Shown here piece after piece: positions 1 through 7,842 of a stretch of DNA of 46,775 nt (positions within the stretch are counted from its first letter, which is position 1; the number at the start of each line of letters is the position of its first letter). The DNA comes from Bacillota bacterium (lineage in GTDB: Bacteria > Bacillota > Clostridia > Clostridiales > Clostridiaceae), in NCBI GenBank assembly GCA_021781655.1, contig JAJXWJ010000024.1:1-46775 (forward strand). Reading direction: 5' to 3'. The position numbers and the translations under genes were made by a program. The notes beneath the pieces are model-generated. The model was not told the DNA's origin. It ran no database searches and saw only the letters and a program-made list of their open reading frames with translations.

Positions 1-145
1 TTTTTTAAAGCCTACTTAAAGAGGCTTATTTGTCATGCCTGTTTTTAATATTTTCATTGCAAAAATCAGGCATATTTTAAACTGCATAAAATTTTGTTAT
101 TTATTATTTAGTTTCCGAGAGTACTCAATTAATATTATTTTTAAG

Positions 146-1126
146 TTATATTAACCATTCAATAAGAATAGCACCATAGGTTAAACCTCCGCCAAAACCT
201 ACTATTATTATTTTATCTCCTTTTTCTAACAAACCATCTTTGACCATTTCATCAAGAGCTAATGGAATAGTAGCTGCTGATGTATTTCCATACTTATCAA
301 GATTTATAAAGAATTTATCCATTCCTATTTCCAATCTTTTAGCTGCTGCTTCAATTATTCTTATATTTGCTTGATGTGGAACAATGTATTTTATATCTTC
401 TATAGTATATTTTGTATCCTTTAAAACTTCCTCCACTGATTTAGGAATTATTTTAGCCGCAAATTTAAACACTTCTTTTCCTTGCATGGATACAAAACTG
501 TTTACTCTTTCCTTTTTACCTTCTACATAAGGATTAACTACCCCTGTTGCAGGACAATATATTGCCTTAGCCTTTGTTCCATCTGAGCCAGTATAACAAG
601 ATATTATTCCATTTTCCTCACTTTTCTGTATTATAGCGGCACCAGCACCATCTCCAAAAAGTACGCATGTACTTCTATCTTCCCAATTTAATATTTTAGA
701 TAATACTTCAGCACCAATAACAAGTGCAGTTTTGCTACTCCCAGTCATAACAAATTTTGATGCTGTATTAAGTGCAAAAATAAAACCACTACACGCTGCA
801 CTAACATCAAAGCAAGTTGCATTTTCTGCTCCAATTGCTGCTTGAACAAGACATGCTGTCGATGGTGTGAAAGTATCTGGCGAAGTAGTAGCTAAAACTA
901 TGAGGTCTATGTCTAATGGGTCTATATTACCATTTTTTAATGCTTTTAGTGCTGCTTTTGTAGCCAATTCAGATGTATTTTCTCCAGTGCTTATTCTTCT
1001 TTCTTTTATTCCACTACGAGAAGAAATCCATTCATCACTCGTATCTACTATTAAAGATAACTCTGAATTTTTAACTGACCTCTCTGGTGCATAGCTGCCA
1101 GTTGCTACAATTTTAACGTTATTCAC
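146..1126 (-). CDS. fabH: beta-ketoacyl-ACP synthase III (FabH)
   Basis: Catalyses the first condensation of type II fatty acid synthesis, joining acetyl- or branched acyl-CoA to malonyl-ACP in the cytosol. The 326-aa protein has the usual family length. The active-site Cys sits in FDVSAACSGF (about residues 106-115), with later His in VPHQANIRI and Asn in DKYGNTSAA, giving the Cys-His-Asn triad. The C-terminal GFGGGLTYG is also typical. The start is a GTG preceded by AAGGAG about 9 bases upstream. It lies 4 bases after the MarR-type regulator gene and is probably cotranscribed from the operator-bearing promoter at 1651-1679. No acpP or other fab gene follows within the 145 bases left in the window. 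Confidence 0.96.
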   Translation of the reverse strand: MNNVKIVATGSYAPERSVKNSELSLIVDTSDEWISSRSGIKERRISTGENTSELATKAALKALKNGNIDPLDIDLIVLATTSPDTFTPSTACLVQAAIGAENATCFDVSAACSGFIFALNTASKFVMTGSSKTALVIGAEVLSKILNWEDRSTCVLFGDGAGAAIIQKSEENGIISCYTGSDGTKAKAIYCPATGVVNPYVEGKKERVNSFVSMQGKEVFKFAAKIIPKSVEEVLKDTKYTIEDIKYIVPHQANIRIIEAAAKRLEIGMDKFFINLDKYGNTSAATIPLALDEMVKDGLLEKGDKIIIVGFGGGLTYGAILIEWLI

Positions 1127-1130
1127 ATGA

Positions 1131-1598
1131 TCACTCCTTATTTGCTTTTACCTCTATGCTATACTTTTGTTTAAAAAACATATTTAGCTTTTCTAGTGCC
1201 TTAACTAAGACAACTTCTTCTTCCTCACTAATAGTGTTTATGGTTTCTTTAATCATATTTCTATGAAATCTAGCGTGGATTCTAAAAGCTAATTTACCTT
1301 TTTTGGTGAGATCTAACTTGACAACTCTTCTGTCTGTATCTGATTTTTTTCTTTCTACATATCCTTTTTTCACCAAATTACTTATAGCTATAGTTAAGGT
1401 TCCAACAGTAATGCTGAGGCTTTCTGCAACCTCAGTCATAGTCCTTGGTTCATACATTCCTATCGCTTCAATAGTATGAATTTCTGTAACAGAAATATCA
1501 TTAAATGCACCTTCTTTTAAAGCTGCTTGTTCTATATACAGAATATCATTAAAAATATCTACCATTAATTCATTTAATACACTAAAAGTATCACTCAA
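1131..1598 (-). CDS. MarR-family regulator, FabT-like fatty acid repressor
   Basis: A winged-helix regulator of about 155 aa. The helix-turn-helix region is near residues 50-85 (TMTEVAESLSITVGTLTIAI), followed by the wing KKSDTDRRVVKLDLT typical of MarR proteins. It is sandwiched between an enoyl reductase-like gene and fabH, the setting of FabT in Gram-positive bacteria. Two TTTGATNATCAAA sites overlap its own promoter, pointing to autorepression; acyl-ACP as corepressor is known for FabT and only inferred here. The start is uncertain: GTG at 1607 has no ribosome site, whereas TTG at 1598 follows GGTGG by about 5 bases. Confidence 0.88.
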   Translation of the reverse strand: MSDTFSVLNELMVDIFNDILYIEQAALKEGAFNDISVTEIHTIEAIGMYEPRTMTEVAESLSITVGTLTIAISNLVKKGYVERKKSDTDRRVVKLDLTKKGKLAFRIHARFHRNMIKETINTISEEEEVVLVKALEKLNMFFKQKYSIEVKANKE

Positions 1599-1622
1599 CT
1601 TAACCACCGCTCAAAAAATAAT

Positions 1623-1651
1623 TTTGATTATCAAACAGTTTGATAATCAAA
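1623..1651 (-). promoter_or_regulatory. tandem FabT-like operators at the marR-fabH promoter
   Basis: Two 13-bp sites, TTTGATTATCAAA (1623-1635) and TTTGATAATCAAA (1639-1651), are separated by CAG. Each is palindromic around its centre and the pair is a perfect inverted repeat with 16-bp centre spacing. The sequence closely matches the FabT box known from streptococci. The upstream copy touches the -10 element, so binding should block RNA polymerase. Confidence 0.85.
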
Positions 1652-1679
1652 GTATATAACAATTATCAGGTTCTGTCAA
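1651..1679 (-). promoter_or_regulatory. sigma-A promoter of the marR-fabH unit
   Basis: On the minus strand, TTGACA (1674-1679) and TATACT (1651-1656) are separated by exactly 17 bases. The -10 element runs straight into the FabT-like operator. Confidence 0.85.
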
Positions 1680-1694
1680 TATTTTACAAGTAAT

Positions 1695-2768
1695 TTACAA
1701 ATACTTTTCACATTCTTCAGTCAATTCCTTCATTAAGGCTTTAACTGTTGTTATTTTATCTATTTTATATCCGTTACTTCCTGTAAATATTAATCCCTCA
1801 TCAACATTTCCTTTTACTGCATTAATTAACGCTTTTGATATACAGTATGGTGTAGACTTAGGATTGCAAGGCTTTAAGCAATTATAACATCTAGTTATTT
1901 TTTCGTTGCCATTTTTTAATTTATTTATAAAAGCGTTTCGAATTGCTCTTCCTGGCATTCCAACAGGACTTACAACTATCTCTATATCTTCCTTTTTACA
2001 ATTTATAAAAGCCTGTTTATAGTTTTCGTGTGCATCACATTCTTCTGTAGCAATAAATCTCGTTGCAATTTGAACGCCACTAGCTCCTGCTTTAATATAT
2101 TCTGCCATTTCTTTGCCAGTAGTTATTCCACCTCCGCAAACCACAGGTATTTTTCTTCCATACTTTTCTTCATATGGTTTAACAGCTTCTATAACATCTT
2201 TTACAATTTTTATAAGATCTATATCTTCCTCATGCATTAAATCTTCAAGGGAAAATCCTAAGTGACCGCCAGCCTTTGGTCCTTCTACTACTATTAAGTC
2301 TGGAATTCTATTATGTTTTTTGTCCCATAGCTTGCATATTACTGCTGCCGATTTTCCTGAAGAAGCAACTGGTGCAATTTTTATGTCCGAACCTTCAACA
2401 TACTTAGGAAGCATAGATGGTAGACCTGCCCCAGATACAATAAGGTCTAATTTTTCTTCTACTGCTATTTTTACAAATTGGTCGTAATTATTAATTGCAA
2501 CCATAATGTTTACGCCTATGATTCCATTTGGGCTTATTTCTCTTGCCTTTCTAATATGCCTCCTAAATGCCCTTTCGTTTGCTTCCATAGGATTAGTCTC
2601 AAAATCCGGTTCGTCAAAACCTATTTGAACACAGGATATTATTCCAACTCCACCATTTTTAGCTACAGCTCCAGCAAGATTTGATCTTGATATCCCAACA
2701 CCCATTCCACCTTGAATTATTGGAACTTCTGCTTTTAAATCTCCAATTACTAACGGAGGTAATTTCAT
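1695..2768 (-). CDS. FabK-like / nitronate monooxygenase-family flavoprotein
   Basis: An FMN-binding TIM-barrel protein of 357 aa. PIIQGGMGVGIS (residues 15-26) and the phosphate-binding VCGGGITTGKEMAEYI region followed by GASGVQIATRF are hallmarks of the FabK/2-nitropropane dioxygenase family. It is longer than classical FabK (about 315 aa) and has a Cys-rich stretch, CYNCLKPCNPKSTPYC near residue 295, which might bind metal or form disulfides. Its location beside fabH and a FabT-like repressor, with a matching operator, suggests a role in lipid metabolism, either as enoyl-ACP reductase or as an accessory flavoenzyme. Sequence alone does not separate these, so no gene symbol is given. Confidence 0.85.
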   Translation of the reverse strand: MKLPPLVIGDLKAEVPIIQGGMGVGISRSNLAGAVAKNGGVGIISCVQIGFDEPDFETNPMEANERAFRRHIRKAREISPNGIIGVNIMVAINNYDQFVKIAVEEKLDLIVSGAGLPSMLPKYVEGSDIKIAPVASSGKSAAVICKLWDKKHNRIPDLIVVEGPKAGGHLGFSLEDLMHEEDIDLIKIVKDVIEAVKPYEEKYGRKIPVVCGGGITTGKEMAEYIKAGASGVQIATRFIATEECDAHENYKQAFINCKKEDIEIVVSPVGMPGRAIRNAFINKLKNGNEKITRCYNCLKPCNPKSTPYCISKALINAVKGNVDEGLIFTGSNGYKIDKITTVKALMKELTEECEKYL

Positions 2769-2867
2769 ATTATCTATTCCTCTTTTCTCAATAAAATAAT
2801 TTTGTTCATATTTATGTTAAGTGAAAGCTCAAATGACTATATTATAATTTTTAACTTAAACAGCTAC

Positions 2868-2880
2868 TTTGATATTCAAA
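2868..2880 (-). promoter_or_regulatory. FabT-like operator upstream of the FabK-like gene
   Basis: TTTGATATTCAAA on the plus strand (TTTGAATATCAAA on the coding strand) differs from the twin sites at 1623-1651 by one base at the centre. It sits in the same position relative to the -10 element as at the marR promoter. Confidence 0.8.
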
Positions 2881-2908
2881 GTATAATTAAAAACCATTAT
2901 TTCGTCAA
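2880..2908 (-). promoter_or_regulatory. sigma-A promoter of the FabK-like gene
   Basis: TTGACG (2903-2908) and TATACT (2880-2885) on the minus strand have a 17-base spacer. The -10 shares its last base with the operator, reproducing the layout of the marR-fabH promoter. Nothing else clear was seen in the rest of the 2769-3075 intergenic space apart from the AGGAGG site of the next gene. Confidence 0.78.
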
Positions 2909-3075
2909 GAATAATCAATTATAGTTTCTTAACATTGTTGTCATTAAATTGTAACACATCGTCTATATCATAATACTTACATGTTAAGCTTCACAAAGTT
3001 TTAGCAATTTTAATTTTATCATATTAATCGCAGTTGTAAAATACATTACTTATTTTATCTTAGGAGGAATAAACA

Positions 3076-4500
3076 ATGAAAAAGGCTTTATTAAAAAAGA
3101 TAATCATTGCTGCACTTGTAGTTGTAGTAATTGGCGGTGGAGGTTTTGCAGTATACAATAATTTTTTCAAAACAAAAGCTACTGCTTCTACTAGGTATAT
3201 GACCGAATATGCATCCACAGGAACTTTAAATGTTACAGTTGCTGGTACTGGAACTGTTGTTTCCGCTTCCACAAAGGATATCATAATTCCTAATTCAGGA
3301 ATCGTTTCCGGCATGAGTATAGCAAACGGAACTGTAGTTAAAGCAGGTCAAACTCTAGGAACGATAGAAGACACTACTCTTCAAAATCAAATCAATAGTG
3401 ATAGGGCAAAGCTTACATCTTCGCAGCAGCAGGTAACTCAAGCTACTCAGCAAAAAAATGCTACCCTTCAAGCTGATCAATTGAAATTAACTGAAGCTCA
3501 ACAAAAGCTCTCAAATGACCAAGCTCAGCTAAATTTAGATAATAGTAAAACTACTACTAATGGCTCCTCAAATTCAGCTCAAAACCCAGCTCAAACCTTG
3601 CTTAATGATCAAACTGCAGTACAAAATGATCAAAATAGCATAACTGCTGCTGAAGAAGCAATTACAAATGACACTAATAGTGGAAATAACAATATCGCTT
3701 CTGCTAATGCTTCAGTGTCACAAGCTCAAGCTACTTTAAATACAGATTTAGCATCTCAAAATAACGATACCATAACTGCCCCTATTAGCGGTACAATAGA
3801 AAACCTTACAAATCAAAACGGAGATTCGCTTCAAAGTGGAAAAACTTTAGCTACAATTATGGATTTAACTCATATGCAGCTTCAAGTTCCAGTAGACGAA
3901 TTAGATATTTCTAAAGTTAAAGTTGGTCAAACAGTTAATATAACAGTAGATGACGTTCCAGGCAAAACTTATTCAGGAACAGTAGCTACAGTTCCTGATC
4001 AAGGTACTACTACAAACAATGTTACCGATTATACCGTTATTGTAAACATCAACGACTGTACAGGTTTAAAGCTTGGAATGAATGCCAATGTAACAATAAA
4101 CGTTCAAAGCAAGAGTAACGTTTTAATGGTACCATCTGAAGCTATTACAACAAGAAATGGTTCTAGCTTTGTTATGGTTCCAGCTTCTACTTCTAGTAAT
4201 AGCGGAAATTCAAATACTGGCAATAGCAGCAATGGTTCAAGTAAACGAGGTGGTTTTAGTTCTGCTGGAAAATTGGTTCAAGTACAAACTGGAATTTCCA
4301 ATCAGGATTACGTAGAAGTTACTAGCGGTCTTTCCGATGGCGAAAAAGTTTTAGTTCAGTTACCTAATGTATCCACCACTTCTTCATCCTCTGGCAGGTC
4401 AGGCGGCTTTGGCGGCGGTAGCTTCGGCGGCGGCAGTTTCGGTGGCGGTAGCGGCTTTGGCAGCGGAACTGGCAGCAGTGGTAGCAAGGGTGGCAACTAA
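3076..4500 (+). CDS. HlyD/MacA-like efflux adaptor (membrane fusion) protein
   Basis: The adaptor subunit of a MacAB-type ABC exporter, anchored by one N-terminal membrane segment (residues 6-24, rich in Ile/Val) with the bulk outside the membrane. Order of domains: barrel-sandwich start (GTVVSASTKDIIIPNSG), a Gln/Thr-rich coiled coil (about residues 105-230), return of the lipoyl half (ITAPISGTIENL), then beta-barrel (VGQTVNITVDDVPGKTYSG) and membrane-proximal domain. The last 40 residues are an unusual Gly/Ser/Phe repeat with GGGSF units. AGGAGG lies 8 bases before the ATG. The ATPase and permease genes follow directly, forming one operon. Substrate is unknown; peptides, lipids or antimicrobials are possible. 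Confidence 0.92.
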   Translation: MKKALLKKIIIAALVVVVIGGGGFAVYNNFFKTKATASTRYMTEYASTGTLNVTVAGTGTVVSASTKDIIIPNSGIVSGMSIANGTVVKAGQTLGTIEDTTLQNQINSDRAKLTSSQQQVTQATQQKNATLQADQLKLTEAQQKLSNDQAQLNLDNSKTTTNGSSNSAQNPAQTLLNDQTAVQNDQNSITAAEEAITNDTNSGNNNIASANASVSQAQATLNTDLASQNNDTITAPISGTIENLTNQNGDSLQSGKTLATIMDLTHMQLQVPVDELDISKVKVGQTVNITVDDVPGKTYSGTVATVPDQGTTTNNVTDYTVIVNINDCTGLKLGMNANVTINVQSKSNVLMVPSEAITTRNGSSFVMVPASTSSNSGNSNTGNSSNGSSKRGGFSSAGKLVQVQTGISNQDYVEVTSGLSDGEKVLVQLPNVSTTSSSSGRSGGFGGGSFGGGSFGGGSGFGSGTGSSGSKGGN

Positions 4501-4543
4501 TACATTTTAAGGAGCATAAAAATAATTATGGAGGAAACTTTAT

Positions 4544-5245
4544 ATGATTACTATAGAAAATCTCAGTAAAATATATGAAATGGGAAAAGAAAAAGTTTAC
4601 GCTTTAGATAAAGTTTCGCTTTCTATAAAAGAAGGTGAATTCACTGCCATCGTTGGTCCTTCTGGTTCCGGCAAATCGACTCTAATGAATATTTTAGGTT
4701 GCCTTGATGTTCCGACAGAAGGAAAATATATTTTAGATGGAAATGAAGTTGAAAACATGAATGATAATCAACTAGCCGATATACGTAACAAAAAAATTGG
4801 TTTCATATTTCAAAGATATAATCTTTTAACTAAGCTAAATGTTTACGAAAATGTTGAAATACCTTTAATTTATGGAGGCTTAAGCGCTTCAGAAAGAAAG
4901 GAAAGAATAACGGATGCATTGAAGCAGGTTGGCCTTTTAGATCGTATAAGCCACAAACCAACAGAACTTTCTGGCGGTCAGCAGCAAAGGGTTGCCATAG
5001 CAAGAGCTCTTGCAACCAATCCAGCTGTTATAATGGCAGACGAACCTACTGGAGCCTTAGATAGTAAAACCGGTAAAGAGGTTATAGAATTATTAAAAGA
5101 GCTTCATAAAGCAGGAAGAACTATAATACTTATCACTCACGATTTAGCAATAGCTAATCAAGCAGCTAGACGTATTCAAATACGAGACGGCCATATTATT
5201 TCTGATGATGGAGGTAATAACAATGAAAACATACCAACTATTTAA
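4544..5245 (+). CDS. MacB/LolD-type ABC transporter ATP-binding protein
   Basis: The cytosolic ATPase of the exporter, 233 aa. Walker A is GPSGSGKST (residues 38-46), the Q-loop lies in FIFQRYNLL, the signature is [15 protein letters not shown], Walker B is [12 protein letters not shown] and the H-loop is LITHD. These match the LolD/MacB subfamily, which powers mechanotransmission rather than pumping through a channel. A GGAGG site lies about 10 bases before the ATG. Its 3' end overlaps the permease start by 23 bases, indicating translational coupling. Confidence 0.94.
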   Translation: MITIENLSKIYEMGKEKVYALDKVSLSIKEGEFTAIVGPSGSGKSTLMNILGCLDVPTEGKYILDGNEVENMNDNQLADIRNKKIGFIFQRYNLLTKLNVYENVEIPLIYGGLSASERKERITDALKQVGLLDRISHKPTELSGGQQQRVAIARALATNPAVIMADEPTGALDSKTGKEVIELLKELHKAGRTIILITHDLAIANQAARRIQIRDGHIISDDGGNNNENIPTI

Positions 5246-6413
5246 GATGGCTTTCAAATCTATCATTAGAAATAAAATTCGTTCTCTACTTACTATGCTA
5301 GGCATTATTATAGGCATAGCTTCTGTAATAATTTTAATAGCAATGGGGCAAGGAACTACAAAATCCGTTCAAGATTCTATTACAAGTATGGGAACCAATT
5401 TAATTACAGTAAGTATAATGGGAAATCGGAACGTAACAATTACTACAAGCGACTTAAATTCCCTTAAAACAAAGCCTGGAATTAAAGATATTTCACCAAC
5501 ACTAAGTGAAAGCGTAAATATTAAAGGAAACGACCAAACTAGTTCAACTACTGCACAAGCTGTTGAACCAAATTTTGAAACCATTAGAAATATGTCTATT
5601 GAAAGTGGAAGATTTATTAACCAATCGGACTTAGATAACAGGTATCATTCTGTTGTTGTAGGTACAGATGTTGCTAATAGCCTTTTTAACACTACAAATG
5701 TTGTAGGCCAAACTTTAAATGTAGATGGTGTAGACTTTACCATAGTCGGTGTACTTAATCCAATGGGAACAAGCACAACAGGTTCTGCAGATGATACAAT
5801 ATTGCTACCATTAACTACAGCTCAAAGGCTTTTAAAAACTTCTGAGGTAAAAACCTTTTACGTTCAAGCTACTGATTCTACTACAGTAGATACAGCTATG
5901 TCCTATCTTCAAATCTTCTTGGAGAAAAAGTTCGACCTATTAGGTAGCTCAACAACAAATACGAATAAATACTTTAGGGTTATGAACGAAACAAGTTTAC
6001 TTCAAACAGCTACTTCTACTGAGCAAAGTATGACTAACATGCTTTCTGGAATAGCTATGATTTCTCTTGTTGTCGGCGGTATAGGTATAATGAATATAAT
6101 GCTCGTATCTGTTATGGAGCGTACTAGAGAAATCGGTATTAGAAAAGCACTTGGTGCTAGAAGAATGGCTATACTTTTACAATTCCTCATTGAAGCCGTA
6201 TTTATAAGCGGCATAGGTGGAATAATCGGCATAGGTGCGGGTGTTGGTGGTGCTTTACTTTTACAAACTTACAATCATACATCCATACTTTTATCTGCAA
6301 ATATCTCTTTAGCAGCCTTTGCTTTCTCTGCTGCTGTAGGAGTAATATTTGGATTATATCCTGCAAGTAAAGCTTCTAAACTTAGCCCAATAGATGCTTT
6401 AAGCTACGAATAA
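5223..6413 (+). CDS. MacB/FtsX-family ABC transporter permease
   Basis: Inner-membrane permease of the same exporter, 396 aa. It has an N-terminal membrane helix ([19 protein letters not shown]), a large extracytoplasmic MacB periplasmic-core domain (about residues 45-260), then three C-terminal helices starting near [20 protein letters not shown] and the FtsX motif [15 protein letters not shown]. The ATG at 5223 was chosen because GGAGG lies 7-8 bases before it inside the ATPase gene; an ATG at 5205 has no site. It is the last gene of the operon and is followed by a bidirectional hairpin terminator. Confidence 0.93.
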   Translation: MKTYQLFKMAFKSIIRNKIRSLLTMLGIIIGIASVIILIAMGQGTTKSVQDSITSMGTNLITVSIMGNRNVTITTSDLNSLKTKPGIKDISPTLSESVNIKGNDQTSSTTAQAVEPNFETIRNMSIESGRFINQSDLDNRYHSVVVGTDVANSLFNTTNVVGQTLNVDGVDFTIVGVLNPMGTSTTGSADDTILLPLTTAQRLLKTSEVKTFYVQATDSTTVDTAMSYLQIFLEKKFDLLGSSTTNTNKYFRVMNETSLLQTATSTEQSMTNMLSGIAMISLVVGGIGIMNIMLVSVMERTREIGIRKALGARRMAILLQFLIEAVFISGIGGIIGIGAGVGGALLLQTYNHTSILLSANISLAAFAFSAAVGVIFGLYPASKASKLSPIDALSYE

Positions 6414-6422
6414 AGAAAAAGA

Positions 6423-6457
6423 GGGTTGCCGCATTAGCTGATTAAATGCGACAGCCC
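6423..6457. terminator. bidirectional terminator between the efflux operon and gshA
   Basis: Stem arms 6423-6435 and 6445-6457 pair with one mismatch and one wobble around a 9-base loop. T-rich tracts follow on both strands, TCTTTTTCTTT on the minus side being the better, so it ends both convergent transcripts. Confidence 0.85.
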
Positions 6458-6462
6458 ATCTT

Positions 6463-7791
6463 TTATTTTAAATATTCTTTTACTTTTTCTAAGTTAAAAT
6501 TAATAAAGGACTTTTCTTTAATCCCTTCAAATATTTTATTGGAAGGGATAATTTTGCTATTATTTATCATGTCTTCAGCATCTTCTACTATACTTTTAAA
6601 GCTATCTAGCGCTAAAAGCTCAATTAATTTGCGCAAGTCTTTAACAGCTTCTAATGCTAATTTCTTAAAATATATTTCAGTCCCATTTTTATCTTTTAAT
6701 TTTAAGCCTTCTTCTCTTCCTTTTAATGCTACTAGATTAGCGTTTATATTTGATATATCATTATGTTTTTTATCTAAATCACTGTCTTCTAGAAATAGCA
6801 TATACAAAATAAATAAATGGACTAAATATAAAACCTCTTTGCTTATCCCTAATCTCTCCAAAGGATTTATATCTAAAATTCTTATTTCTATGTATCTTAT
6901 ACCATCTTCTAATAATTCATTGACCAAAGCATCATTATTTCCTGTCTTAATCCTTACTGGACTATAAAATTCACAGATATCTTGAAGTTCTCCTCTTTTA
7001 ACTAAAGCTTCTATATCAGTTAAATATTGCTCTACTGAATCATAAGAAACATAAAAATCTTCTCTATTTTTATAACCATACTCACTATTTCTTAAGGAAA
7101 TCATATTTTGAAAATAGAAGCTTTCTTTATCTAAACTTTTCCCTCTCTTAACATATTCCGCAATGAATGAACTATGAAATACAGGGCTTGCTCCTGTTAA
7201 GTATATAAGCAGCCATCTATACTTTATAAAATTTCGACATATTTTTAAATAGATTCTATTTTTAAAGCTTTTAAAATCTTCTCCTTCTGAAAGGATGGTA
7301 TAAAGCTTTTTTATTAATTCCTCATTAAAAGAAAAATTATAATGTATCCCACTTATTAGCTGTTTCTTTTTTCCGTATTTTTCTGCAAGAACCTTTCTGA
7401 ATTTTTCCTCTTCAAAGTTACCCATTTTAGCAATTGGGATTTCTTGACCCTTTGGAAGTCTTGGTGGTGCACTTTGCATCCATAAATACTCATCATTTTC
7501 TGCAATAGTATTATAGACTTTTTCATGAAGTTTCCCTAAAAAATCATAAGTTTCTTCTAATGTACTACACACATCTGTAGCTAATTCGATTTGACTTTCT
7601 GAGAAATCAGTTTTTATGTTATAATTTTTAAGCCTATCACCAAAAGCAGCGGGATGTGGGGTGAAAGCTAATGTGCCGTTCTTATCTACGCGGGCATTTT
7701 CTCTTTCAAGTCCAAAATTGCAACTCATTAAATAGGAATATAAATTTTCATTCTTTATTGCTTCAATTAGCTTTATATCAAATTTACTCAT
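6463..7791 (-). CDS. gshA: glutamate-cysteine ligase (GshA-type, single domain)
   Basis: Joins glutamate and cysteine through a gamma-peptide bond using ATP. The 442-aa protein shows FGLERENARV (26-35), the TPHP element and DFSESQIEL (62-70), characteristic of the ligase domain in fused GshAB (GshF) enzymes. The ATP-grasp glutathione synthetase half found in those proteins (about 750 aa) is absent and no gshB lies nearby, so the local product would be gamma-glutamylcysteine. The start at 7791 is supported by GAGGTGA 5 bases upstream; a longer in-frame start at 7827 has no site. It lies 51 bases after metH with no terminator between, so it probably belongs to the S-box operon. Confidence 0.88.
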   Translation of the reverse strand: MSKFDIKLIEAIKNENLYSYLMSCNFGLERENARVDKNGTLAFTPHPAAFGDRLKNYNIKTDFSESQIELATDVCSTLEETYDFLGKLHEKVYNTIAENDEYLWMQSAPPRLPKGQEIPIAKMGNFEEEKFRKVLAEKYGKKKQLISGIHYNFSFNEELIKKLYTILSEGEDFKSFKNRIYLKICRNFIKYRWLLIYLTGASPVFHSSFIAEYVKRGKSLDKESFYFQNMISLRNSEYGYKNREDFYVSYDSVEQYLTDIEALVKRGELQDICEFYSPVRIKTGNNDALVNELLEDGIRYIEIRILDINPLERLGISKEVLYLVHLFILYMLFLEDSDLDKKHNDISNINANLVALKGREEGLKLKDKNGTEIYFKKLALEAVKDLRKLIELLALDSFKSIVEDAEDMINNSKIIPSNKIFEGIKEKSFINFNLEKVKEYLK

Positions 7792-7842
7792 TATTTCACC
7801 TCGAAATAGAAAGAATTTACGAACCAAGTGTGCGTAATATTA

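Noticed and set aside
8-27. Inverted repeat AAGCCT...AGGCTT at the left edge as a terminator
   Set aside because: The stem is only 6 bp and neither strand has a proper T-run after it. The 145 bases before the fabH stop hold no gene; a second weak repeat, ATGCCTG...CAGGCAT (35-75), also has no clear role.
867-1094. Plus-strand ORF inside fabH
   Set aside because: It is a shadow of the fabH reading frame; no start site and no family resemblance. The same holds for other short frames opposite fabK-like, metH, purA and cooS-like genes.
6446-6967. 173-aa plus-strand ORF opposite the 3' end of gshA
   Set aside because: It starts within the bidirectional terminator and is antisense to a convincing glutamate-cysteine ligase gene.
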